A stretch of 64,000 nucleotides of DNA from assembly GCA_016617855.1 (NCBI GenBank), contig JAECUM010012970.1, positions 20,648-84,647 of the forward strand, in the 5' to 3' direction. The notes beneath the pieces are model-generated. The model was not told the DNA's origin, did no database searches, and worked only from the letters and a program-made list of their open reading frames with translations. The position numbers were made by a program, and so were the translations under genes. Position 1 is the stretch's first letter. Each line of letters opens with the position of its first letter. The stretch is from Megalonaias nervosa (lineage: Eukaryota; Mollusca; Bivalvia; Unionida; Unionidae). Below are positions 37,301 through 49,300 of the stretch, piece after piece.

Positions 37301-40300
37301 TAGTTTGCAGGGAACAGGAATTGGAATGGGTGCTCATGAAGTCTTCCTAGGAGAACCAGATCTGCAGCTGTGTTCAAAGTTCCAAGGACAATCAGGTAAA
37401 CAAGTTGACAATGAAGCTTAGGCCATAAGACCCACTATGAATGACAAAATATGAGCAGTTCCGTCTAGTGGGGTGCTAACACTCCTTTGATTGTTGAGGA
37501 AACTCATTCATATAATGTCCTGAGAAGGGATGAGATCTGACTACTGTGTGCTGAGTATCAGAACCAGACAAATCACCGTTGACCAAAAGAGTGATAGGCA
37601 CTTCAGGAGAGTATCTCTGAGGATGTTGTACATCAACAAATTGTCAAAATACTTGAGAATGGGGGGCCCCAAAAACCTCAAATGTGCTACTATTATGCCA
37701 TCACCCTGGTAATGGCACAGGTGCAGCCAAAATGAAGTGCATGAAATTAAATACTTCCTGGACAAGACAAAACTGGAGGTACTTCCTCTTAAACAGGAAG
37801 ATGGGGATGTGAAGATATGCATCCTGTAGATCTATGGAGCCTGCCCAGTCCTAAGGCCTTATGGCATTCCTGCCCAAGTTAGAGGTCTACATCTTGAAAT
37901 GTTCTTCTTGGATAAATTTGTTTCAGGTGGAAAGATCAATTATGAGTCAAAACTTTCTGCCATTTTCAAAACCAGAAATCTGGAGTTTGGTTGTTTTTCA
38001 CCCTCTTGACAACTCCCTTCTGCAGAAGGATGTGCTCCTTTTCCCTTATATGAGCCAGTTTGGACAGGTGAAAGAAAATGGGTGCCCATGAAACAGGATG
38101 TTCCCAGAAATGAAGCTAGTATTCCTTCCTTAAAGTGGAATGGAGCCACACATCACCTGTGATGCCTGACCAAACCTCTGAAAAGAAGGCTAGTCCAGCC
38201 ATACTGGGAAAAGGAAGATTCTGTATGAGAGGGTGAATCTCCATAGAGATGACTACTTCCCTTGACCTCATCAAGCACCCTGAATAGCACAATACTGGCA
38301 TGAGGAAGATTTCGATTGGTGCTCTTTATTTCTTTTTGAGGTTGACCTTGTTTGAAGAATTTTAAGGAGGTTCCTGCAGTCAGTCAATGTGTACACACTT
38401 CCTGATGATGCTGACCCAATTTTGAAGAACTTTTAAGGAGGTTCCTACAAGTGGTCAATGTGTAAACACTTCTTGACCATTTTTGAAACGTCTGGAGTCA
38501 TGGCCAGGGACAGGTGTTGCTGTTCCCAGAATCCCCCGATTGATACGAATGGGATGAAGCCTCCAAAGACTGTATCTGCCTGAAAGGTTCATACTGTGAT
38601 TCATCAAGACTTTAGATATATCCAAGGCAGTATCTCTGCAGAGGTGGAGAAGCTCCACAGAGCGTCAGTGACATGGAAAGTGCATGCCTCACCATTTTTT
38701 GCCACAGCTTCAAGCAAGCACTGAAGAGGCACTGAAGATAATTCCTCCTTCAAGAAATTAAAAAAGACAGCTGAAATATGAGTGGCATGGAAGGCAATTT
38801 TCACTAGGGTTTGAGCAAGAGACAAGCCCAAGTCGCAACCAATATCCACGCTGATAGCTGCAGGTAGAGACCAGCAACCACAGTGCAGAATGGGGGGCAG
38901 ACCACATCTGCAGCCTGATGGCCTCTTGGCACAGGAAATTCACTATCTCCCAAACCATAGCAGAGTGCAAAAGCAGATGATCCCAATGAGAGCAGGATCC
39001 CAAAAGCCTCTCCTGACTGGAAAAAAATCTTAGTGTCCTTGAACACAGAAGGCTTTGGACACAATCTGGTGGAAGGAGGTGGTGAATGATCAAATGTCGA
39101 AACTTTTTCCCTACCACACCTGATCTGATAGGTGGGATGGAGCAGGGAATCCAGGAAAGGACCTGCCATGACCAGTTTTTCTGGGAACTCATTTAAGTCA
39201 CCAGAATGGAAAAATCAGTGTCCTGACCTGCTCTTGAGGTGAGATGGATCTTTTCAACTGTCCTGAAGGTGGTGGCCTGCCTGTTATATTAGATGGATCT
39301 TTTCAACTGGCCTGAAGGTGGTGGTCTGCCTGTTATATTAGATGAATCTTTTCAACTGTCCTGAAGGTGGTGGCCTGCCTGTTATATTGGATGGATCTTT
39401 TCAACTGTCCTGAAGGTGGTGGCCTGCCTGTTATATTAGATGGATCTTTTCAACTGTCCTGAAGGTGGTGGCCTGCCTGTTATATTAGATGGATCTTTTC
39501 AACTGTCCTGAAGGTGGTGGCCTGACTGTTATATGAGATGGATCTTTTCAACTGTCCTGAAGGTGGTGGCCTGCCTGTTATATGAGATGGATCTTTTCAA
39601 CTGTCCTGAAGGTGGTGGCCTGCCTGTTATATGAGATGGATCTTTTCAACTGTCCTGAAGGTGGTGGCCTGCCTGTTATATTAGATGGATCTTTTCAACT
39701 GTCCTGAAGGTGGTGGCCTGACTGTTATATGAGATGGATCTTTTCAACTATCCTGAAGGTGGTGGCCTGCCTGTTATATGAGATAGATCTTTTCAACTGT
39801 CCTGAAGGTGGTGGCCTGCCTGTTATATGAGATGGATCTTTTCAACTGTCCTGAAGGTGGTGGCCTGCCTGTTATATGAGATGGATCTTTTCAACTGTCC
39901 TGAAGGTGGTGGCCTGCCTGTTATATGAGATGGATCTTTTCAACTGTCCTGAAGGTGGTGGCCTGCCTGTTATATTAGATGAAGCTTAAGGTGACTGGAC
40001 AGGTCCCTATCCTGTCCCATCTGCCATACCTTGAAACCATGGTAGCAATATCAGAGCAGGTCCCTATTCTGTCACATCTGCCATACCTTGAAACCATGGT
40101 AGCAATATCAAAGATATCACGTGAGGAGAGGTAAGATGAGAACTCACTACCAGGTAAAGGGAGTCCCCACATCCCATGTTGGTTAAAAAGGAACATAAGA
40201 TGGTGCTGTGAAGAAGGGGTGGCGGGAGACGGCTGATAGATCCCATATATTCACCTGACAAGCACTTACCCACGCCTGCAACATACTAACATCTGCTTAT

Positions 40301-43300
40301 TTTGAATTATGTCTTGTACCCTGTGAACTACATTGCTCTACTCAGATCAATGTGTACAAAATAACATTCAAAGATAAAATATTAACCAGACTTATTAGAT
40401 AAAAGAAATAAAGACTTGTTTTATAGTCTTTAAGTCCTCTAATTTGGAGAGATTATTGATCTGTCATCTAAGAAAATAACTGTTTTATTGTTTGGTCCAA
40501 TAAAACAGTAAATAAAAAACCTACATTCATTGTCCTAATCTGCATCTTGTATTTCCAATCCTGGGTTTCAGTAAAATTATAATGTCCATTTTTCAAAAAG
40601 TTACAGTCTTTTATTGTCCTCTGGTTTTATCACCATTTATGTGCAAATTCATGAATATTGTGATTCTCCCATTTGTCTATATTTTTTTAAATTACATTCA
40701 TTTATTGTTCATTCATTTATTTGTTCATTCTTTCATTCCTTTTATTCTTACATCTATTCTTTTATTCACCAACTTATATACATCTACCTCTGTTTGTACA
40801 TTTCACTGAGCTTTCTTTTTTAATTTTAGTATGACTGGCTAGAACAAAACTAAACGAAGATTATTAATGGCAATCACAGTAAGAAGAAAACAAAATTCTC
40901 AGAAAAACCTTAAAGCACACAGATATAATTCAGTTCTTAAAGCCATGATGTAGGCATTCCTGAAGATTATTTGAATTTTTATCCTGCAAAGAAATATGTT
41001 ATTTAAAACTTTTCAGGCATTAATAAGATTGCATATATCAGAATTGGCATGAAAAGGTAAATCAGTCAACAAGATCTATGTATTATAAAGAACACATCAT
41101 TATGGAATGTTGAGAAATATCCACAGAGATGCTGCCAGGATTTAATCTAAAGGTGGAAGCTCCCCTTTTGACACTTAAATAAGGAGAGAGTAGAAAAAAA
41201 GGAGGGGGATGGGGAGGAGGAAACAGCTGTACTTCAATATTTACTGAACACTTCAATATCCATCTCTCTATTCCTGCTTTCTTGTTTGAGCTCTACCAAA
41301 TTCAAAACTCTTAACAGATGTTGCCTCTAGTTGTATAAGCATTAACATGTTGATTGTTTCTCAGCTTAATTTGTTCCTTATCTGTGTATGAATGTTGTTC
41401 TGTGCTGAGAACTCTCTTTTCACAGTCTGCTGTCTGAAGAAGCATATACATAGCTAGCTTAGCCAGCTTTGAAGATGTTGGGAAACTGTTCTTAACAGTT
41501 GCTATGTACAATTTTCCAGAGCTCGCAAGTATTTTCTTTTGAATACTTCGGCGCCAAAATAAGGTTTTTCACTAACAAAAACACTGCCAAAGTTTCAGTT
41601 TTTTAAATCAGTGTTTTACTGACCACTATGCCAGATTTACTGTCTGTTCCATAATGCTGTATTAGGGTTTAAGTCCATCAACGCCACAATCTGTTTGTTC
41701 AGACAGAGGTTTTTTGATCAAATATCTTTATTTTATAATTTCACTCTTTAACTCCTATGTATTCAGTTCATCTTAACTCTTATTAGAAGGCTATATAATT
41801 TTGTAGGACATGATCCTGCAGGGCTAAATTGTTTCAGAAATGAAAATTGCACTCAGCTTCTAAATTGTATTTTAATTGGTATTCTGCCTTTTCTACATTT
41901 AATTTCAAAATACTACCCTTTTCTACATTTGCATTAAAATACTGCTGAAAGTGGTGGTTGACTGGCATGACATCTATTTTTGTCCATCCAGCATGCAAGT
42001 TGGACTTGTATTTAACATCTATTTCAGGCTCAAAATCACTCACTGGTATCTCCATTAACACTTTCCCAGCTCCAATAATCTGATATCTTTCAAAACTTTA
42101 AAAATCACTGTCATCATCACAATCATCAGCAGTATTTGCCCAAGGAAATCATCATTTGAAGATAAAATCTAACTGGAATCAGCAATTTTGGGTTTTCTCA
42201 GTGGCCCATATTATAAACATGCATTTTCAAAACTTTCTTGATGCAAAGGTCTAGTACGACATAATGCTTCTTCTACAGCCCAATGTGCCAATCCAATTTA
42301 GTTTAATAACCATTCATGTCAAGCTGAAGAACCCAGATCTGTAAATACATGGTTCCCACGCTTTTCTAAAGATAAATTTCCAGGTCATTTCCACGGTTTT
42401 TCCAGGATGAAATTAATTTTTCAAGGTTCACATATAACCATTAGTGAATGGAATTAAAACACATTTCAGACCATAAAATATTCATTTTCTAAATCTAAAG
42501 ATGTTTCTCTTTCAAGACTCTCCAAAGCATGTAAGTCAGAAAAGATGATCATGTACAAAACCAAAAATGTATCACACGAAACAAGTTTGACTATATTCCT
42601 ATAATTTGGCATGTAAAGTCATTTCAATGTACACAATACAATTTCTGACTTTACTTTGCTGACCTGCATTATTTTGCAATGTGGAAACAACATAATGAAC
42701 ATAAATTAATTTTGTTACCTTTCAAACCTTTAATTCTAAAGAATTCTATAGCAATATATATGCATGTCATACGAACTAAACATTTCCTATCACAGTATGG
42801 GAAAAAACAACAGTAAAAACAAAGTATTAGAATCTTATCTTGTAATGAAAAAAGCTTAACCCTGAATTTATGTGTGCCAATAAAATCCCAAACAAGATTT
42901 TTCAAACGAAATACACTCCTTAAGACAATCTAATTAAAAATCCATCATTAAAAACTTTTAGAAAATTTTGACAAAAGACCTTCAAAATTATACATAGTCC
43001 GAGTTTCCTCTGTCCCTTGCCACCCATTTTTGATAAACTCGGACTAAATTATACATAGTCTGAGTTTCCTCTGATCCTTGCACTAAATTATACATTGCTG
43101 TATAAACAAGGACTGAATTTTCTGTAAAATCAACTTGTCTTCTTGTGATTCGATAAGCCAGTCCCCAAACCTGTATTGATACAGGGGCGCCTATCGTTTT
43201 TTAAAATATAAAATAAGGGACTACAATTTCTCATTTCTCCTGCATTCTATTCAAGATCTGAAACTGATGTTTCAAGCTACATCTCCCTCTCTAACAGTTT

Positions 43301-46300
43301 CACACCAAAGTTCAGCTCAGAGATTCAACAGTTTTGGACAATAAATTTGGCTTAAAACGAATAGCAGTCCATTTTCTCATCCGGGTTTCCTCCAAATATT
43401 CTACCTCATTTTTCACATTTGGACATTTAGGTTTGGGTGTGGGGTCAGAGCAATTGGATATTGAAAATTTAGAATTTTCCGCTACCATGTGGTAGCGGCA
43501 TTTGGTAGTCGCTTACCAGTGGGTCTAGCAAATTTAAACAACGTTATACCTGCATGATATCAGTAGGAAAATGATTTATTTTCTCAGAAATGGCAAGTCC
43601 TATATTCTTTATGTCTTTAATCTGCTGACAGACCAGACTCAACTACAGTACAGATGAAACCTGACCCTACACTCGCCATTTGCATTACTAGTCACATGAC
43701 TTCACGAATCTCAAACAACTACATCATAAGTCCAATAGTCACATGATATCAACAATACACTCCATTTTAATGCTGTTTATAAAAATTAAATTATATTAAA
43801 TGAAAGTCAGATACCTTTTGTAAAAAAACAGAAAGAACATGTAATTCTCAATATATTTATTTCGAGAACAACAAGAAACCTGTCGCTGTCTCAGCAATCT
43901 GGCGAGCAAAGATTCATCAACCTATCATGTGATCAATCACCTTTATCAATCACGTGATAAAACAAAACCCCGGTAGTTGTTCATGGAATAAATGTAAAGC
44001 ATTTTGTGTTCTTTCGTTTTTTTGTGTTTTTATTACAACCAGTATACAACTTTTATTTAATGTTTTATTTTTTCTATAACATTTGAAAATGTGGGTGGTG
44101 AGATTTGTGTACTCGTGCAACTAGCAATGCAAATCCGAGAATCAGGTTAAATTTCATGAACGCCGTAGTTTTGTCTCGTCTTTCAGCAGATTAAGGACAT
44201 AAGAATTTGAATACTCTCAATTTCTGAAAAAATAAATAATTTTCATATCGATTTCATGCAGGTATAACTCAATTTAAAAAGAATTTAACACAGGCAATTT
44301 GGTAAGTGGCTAAGTTTTACCGCCATCATGTGTGCCTCTTGTGATGCTAGACCGGTTTTCATACCTTCCAAGTAAAGAAACATAAGAATATCGAGCAGTC
44401 TGTGGAAAAAATCTGCTAGACAAATCTAATGCACTGATTCTTCTGACTGACTCAACACATGTGTATGGCAAAAGATCCATACTGCAACCGCCAAATATTC
44501 TTGTCAGAACTCAATAAATTTAACTCAGGATCAGTTCAGTTATGACTCAATTACCTAACTGTTTCGGGCATCAATTGGTGACAAAAAAGTCCTGGGTTTT
44601 TCCCGACTTGCATCAACATTTTAAAAATTGAAGGACTTTTCACGGTCGCGAAAAAAAATTTCATTTCTCCAGACTTTTTCCTGATTTCCCGGTAGCGTGG
44701 GAACCCTGTAAATAGTTGCCTACCTGAAAAAAGACAGACGTTGCAACAAGCGGTACAACACCTCTACTGGTGTGACTTATGTCATGACAAGCACATTAAG
44801 AATTAACGGTCCGATAAATATTCTATACTGCACAGAGTACATTTTCATACGTGTGACTTTAAACTAATTTGCAGGAGTTCTCGCTCATCATTGCTCTCCT
44901 AGTGCACGAATTGGTACAAATTGTGTACGATTTGTACAGCATCTATGCCCTGGCAGCATTTCTGTGCCTATGAAGAGGATTACCTTTTTACATTCTGCTG
45001 GACAAAACCTTAATACTGAGGCAGATAGATATGAAGGTGACATTGATTCTGAGTTGTCTGTAACTTCTGTTTCAGAAATAATTAACGATTAGTTCATGAT
45101 GAACATTGTACATGTCTTTCTTAATTTATCAAGATATTAGCAAAAAAATATTAACTGTTGTGTGCCCATCCATCTTTAGAAAAATTCTATAGCTTGATTT
45201 GTCTTAAACGCCACAGCTTATTAGCTAGACAAAAACCTATACTTAATATCTGGTAGTCATACTGTAAGAAGTGCACTGCACTACAATACATGACCTTTTT
45301 GTATGTATTATTGGATGGTAGCCTAAATTACTGAAATAACCAATATAAATTTACTCTGATTTCCATTTGTAGGAGGTGACATTGTAACCACCCTTTCAGT
45401 TGTATAACTGACTGACTTTTTATTGGGCTGTTAGGTAATTCTGCCCAGGAACACTGCCTTCAGTTTCCTCAACATATTGAAACTTAGCTGCCACGTTACA
45501 AAGTTTGTCTGTAGGTTATAAAGCACTTCCTAAGAGGATAATTTTAGGCACAAGGTCATTATGTGTTTCATCATATCCACCTAATTTGTAACCTGCCAAT
45601 TCTAATAAAGAAACAAATCAAAACTTAAATGTACTTTTCCTATGACTGACCTCAAGTCAAATATCATAAAGGCAAGCACATAAGACACAGAATTGGATTC
45701 ACAATGGTTCATCCTATTAGAAGAAAACTCATCAAAGGGTTTAAGAAATAAAACCAAATGAAAAAGCTTTAAACCAAAACCTTAATGCATATTTTCTAAT
45801 GACTGTGACCATGATTCCAATGTCAAAGGGGCAACAATAAAAATGTTCTCTAACAAAAACATGCTTTCATTTTCTACTTTTATGATACTAAAGGCCGTAT
45901 AATGTAAAGAGAACAACACAAAACACCCTATATTCATACCAGAATGATATAGAGAATATGATACTGTATATTTAGATTGGACTTTTTGGGAAGAATGATC
46001 AAAACAACTGCTTTAAAGTTAATTTCAGGTCAGCTGAAAGCTGTAATTGGTCCTTGCAGGATTTTCATAAGCAATCTCTGTATTAGAGAGAAAACAAAAT
46101 GAAAAACTTCAAGTACACCTAAAAAAATAAGGACATTTACTTACAAGACTAGAGTGAAGCATCCCCTGTTACATGCTGCCCAAGATTTCAAGGAGCCTTC
46201 CCCAAGATTCCTCAAAAGAACTTCAGAGAACAACACTGTTGCAATATAATAATGCAAGAAAATGTCACAACATGATGTACAAATAGGTTTGATAATGAAT

Positions 46301-49300
46301 GCATTAAAACTTTGATTACCACTTCATCCTTGAATTGTTTAGTATTAAGCATAATAATGTTGGTACTATTGGGATAGGCAAATAAATGGCAGAGTTTCAT
46401 TTTATTTAGAATGATTCCAAGTGTTCTTCACATTGTATTGCTTGTAGAGAAAAGTCAACAGGGAACCAGTATGGACTTGTATGCCAGATATATACATCAC
46501 TCTATTGTAAATCTTCATTTAGGGTGATCAGTCCTACTCCCATTTAAGCACTAGGATAAAATTTAAATAGCACAAGAGAACAGGATAAACCAGAAATATG
46601 TTCATGGAGATTGGATGCTCTGTCACTGTTGTGGTTGGTCATAGAACAAGAGGCCCAAGGTGGCCTGAGATTGTTCAACTGTCTGACATCTACCTATTAG
46701 TCAAATACAAGAACAGTTTGCCAAGAAGTTTGAGTCAGTAGAATCTTGAAGTTTCTGATTTTCTAGTGGCTAAAAATTGTTTATAGGAATCCAAAATAAG
46801 ATTATTTCTTCATTTTATCTGCAGTGTGATCAAAACATCTCTGATGTTCTTAAGCAATAAAGTGATGTTCACAATAACCAACACAGTGGTCAAAATGGTG
46901 GTGGTTTTCATGGCACTTTTAATACATAACTGGCTATATCATGCTGAGGAAATGGGAACTAAGTGCCTTTCCCAAACAAACACTGAGGTAGATACATACT
47001 TGCCAACCCCGAGAGGTACAAGCGTAATTATTGCTATTATAAGTGGCAAATTTTGGCATAAAAGTGTAATATTTATATTCTAAATTACAGCACGTATGAA
47101 TAAGATACATTTTTACTACTAACCTGGTTCTGCAGTTGGTCAAAATTCTCGTAACAATAACAAAATCCATATGGATTAGAACCAGAATACAAACACAAAG
47201 TACACAAAAAAAATATTTATATTCAGCACACAATAACTAATCTGCATGTGTAACTTTCACTAAATGACTGGGAACTGGAAATCTGCAATGAGGTCAGGTG
47301 CTCAGAGTGCAGAATTACATTACTATCGTATACTTCTTATGAAGTTTGTAAAACAGTGTTGATTTGTCCTTTTGTCTGATTGGACATGTTTTTAAGTTTG
47401 AAAAGATCCATCTCCTCTAACATTTTCCATCATATAACATCCACAACTCACACTGTATAGCATTTCACTTAACATCTGGTGCTATTTTCTTTCAAAGTAC
47501 AGACTAGTTCACATATTAACTATCTTATCAATAAAATGTTGTTGTTGTTGTTGGGGCTTAACACCATTTTTCAGCACACGATAGGCTATACATGGCGGCC
47601 AGTATTAATGGTGGAGGAAGAAACCGGGAAATCCCCGGAAAGAACCACTGACCCACGAGAAGCTACTGGTCAATAAAATGAAAATCTGTGAGGCAAAGTT
47701 CATATTTGAGGAAACTCATGTGTTTTCCTGGAAATGGGTCATATAAAGTTGCTATAAACAGCAAATAAAGAAAGTACTTTTTAGCTATTCTTACGCAGCA
47801 GACACAGCTTTACAAATATTCTCAAATTTATATGAGTGGAATTAAAGAGATGATAATAAAAATGAAAAACAAAAAACCCCCCAACTTTTTATTGCTTTAT
47901 TTTTTATTTTTTTTTTTAATGTACCAAAAAGGCATAATCCATATACATTCTAGCATAATATGTAATCTGGTGAAAAAGCATAATGATTACGCCAAAAGTG
48001 TAATGAATGGCATGTATGCATTTCTCCTGAGACCTGTTTAAGATCTGAAACAAATACTTTAAGCTACATGTAACAGTGTAATAGTTTAGCACCAAAGTTT
48101 AGCTCAGAGATTCCACATTTTAAACTACAAATTTGACTTATAATCAATGGCAGTCCATTTTCTAATCTGGGTTTCCCTCCAAAACTTCAAACCACATTTT
48201 TCATATTGAACACTGATGTTGGGGTGCACAGGGGCTCATATCATTGCTTACAATTTACCTATACGACTGATATGTAAATTGTGAGCAATGATACGAGCCC
48301 CTGTGTTCGGGTGTGGGGTCACAGCCAACTGCCAATCAAAATATTCAAATTCACCGCCACCATTCAGTGTGGCATATCATAGCTGCTTACCACTGGGCCC
48401 AGCAAACTTGAATGGTGTTTTATCAGGCATACCTGCATGAAATTGATAGTAAAATGATTTATTTTCTCAGAAATTGCAAGTATTTTAATCATTATATCTT
48501 TAATCCACTGGCAGACCAGGCTAAACTACAGCATAGATGAAACCTGATCTGGTACTCACCATTTGCCACCACCATGTTAGCTTACTGTGATGCTAGACTG
48601 GTTTTCATATCTTTCATGTAAGAAAAGATCCTAATATTGAGTTGTCTGTGAAATAACCAGACTACTAGATGAATCTTATCTGCTGAGCATATGGAATGAT
48701 TATACACATCTGTTTTTGGCCAGCACCTAAATGATCCATACCGCAACCTCCAAATCTTCTGGTCTGAACTCAATAAATTTAACTGAAGATTAGTTTGGTT
48801 ACAACTCAGTTATGTAATTGTTTCTATCATCAAGTGGTGGCAGAAAATTCCTGAGTTTTTCCTTTCATCAATATTTGCAAAATTCAAGGATTTTTCAGAG
48901 TTGGGAAAAATATTATAATTTCTCCCAACTTTTTCTGGATTTCCTGGTAGCAAGGGAACCCTGTAGCTAGACCTTGGGATGAATTTGTCAAGTTTCATGG
49001 TAATTCTCAAAGTAGTTTAGGAGTAGTGATAACAACTTCCTCAAATGGATGAATGGATGAGCAACTGATAACAGGCTATCCTAAGCTCTTTTGGTCTTTG
49101 AAAAACAGAGTGAAACATTGAAAGCCGTTCACACCAGGATGCAGACAGATGAGCCCAAAAACTCGGAAGAAAAATGGATATCGCTCACTTCAGAACTGGA
49201 CTGTTTAATTACACCCCCCCAAAAAAAATAAAACAATACAATGCAGATACTATAGGCTGTCCTGAAACTTTTGTTTTCTTGTGATACATACCTATTTAAT

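Larger units (their letters stand above)
36356..40290 (-). mobile_element. DIRS-type retrotransposon relic 1 (gag/RT/RNase H)
   Basis: GC-richer than its surroundings. Minus-strand order is a gag-like part (about 39190-38600), a linker with FFSEVWSGITGDVWLHSTLR (about 38200), reverse transcriptase with LLQKGVVKRV, IIDLS, GSIDLQDAYLHIPI and IVAHLRFLGPPILKYFDNLL (the last holding a changed YxDD) at about 38090-37540, then RNase H with SGWSAHLGP and LWSQEEATLHINNVE (36980-36780), and a tail with FPSVKIIPQVLHQIRR (36358). This arrangement is that of DIRS elements. Frameshifts and stops make it dead. A SINE interrupts it and a 49-bp minisatellite lies at its 5' side. The tyrosine recombinase part is missing. 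Confidence 0.85.
41124..44964 (-). mobile_element. hAT-family DNA transposon relic, copy 2, split by another element
   Basis: Ends CAGAGATGCTGCCAGGA and (reverse complement) CAGAAATGCTGCCAGGG, the same as the relic at 30471. Minus-strand fragments include SFPTSSKLAKLAMYMLLQTADCE-like sequence with KLRN downstream (41511-41330), typical of the C-terminal hAT dimerisation domain, and upstream the IPVSDFEPEIDVKYKS / MPVNHHFQQYF frame shared with copy 1. Removing the inserted 42348-44706 element leaves about 1.47 kb. Dead: frameshifts and missing middle of the transposase. Confidence 0.75.

Noticed and set aside
38758..39192. 144-codon minus-strand frame as a host gene
   Set aside because: It lies in the DIRS relic upstream of RT in the gag position, overlaps another frame and lacks splice context.
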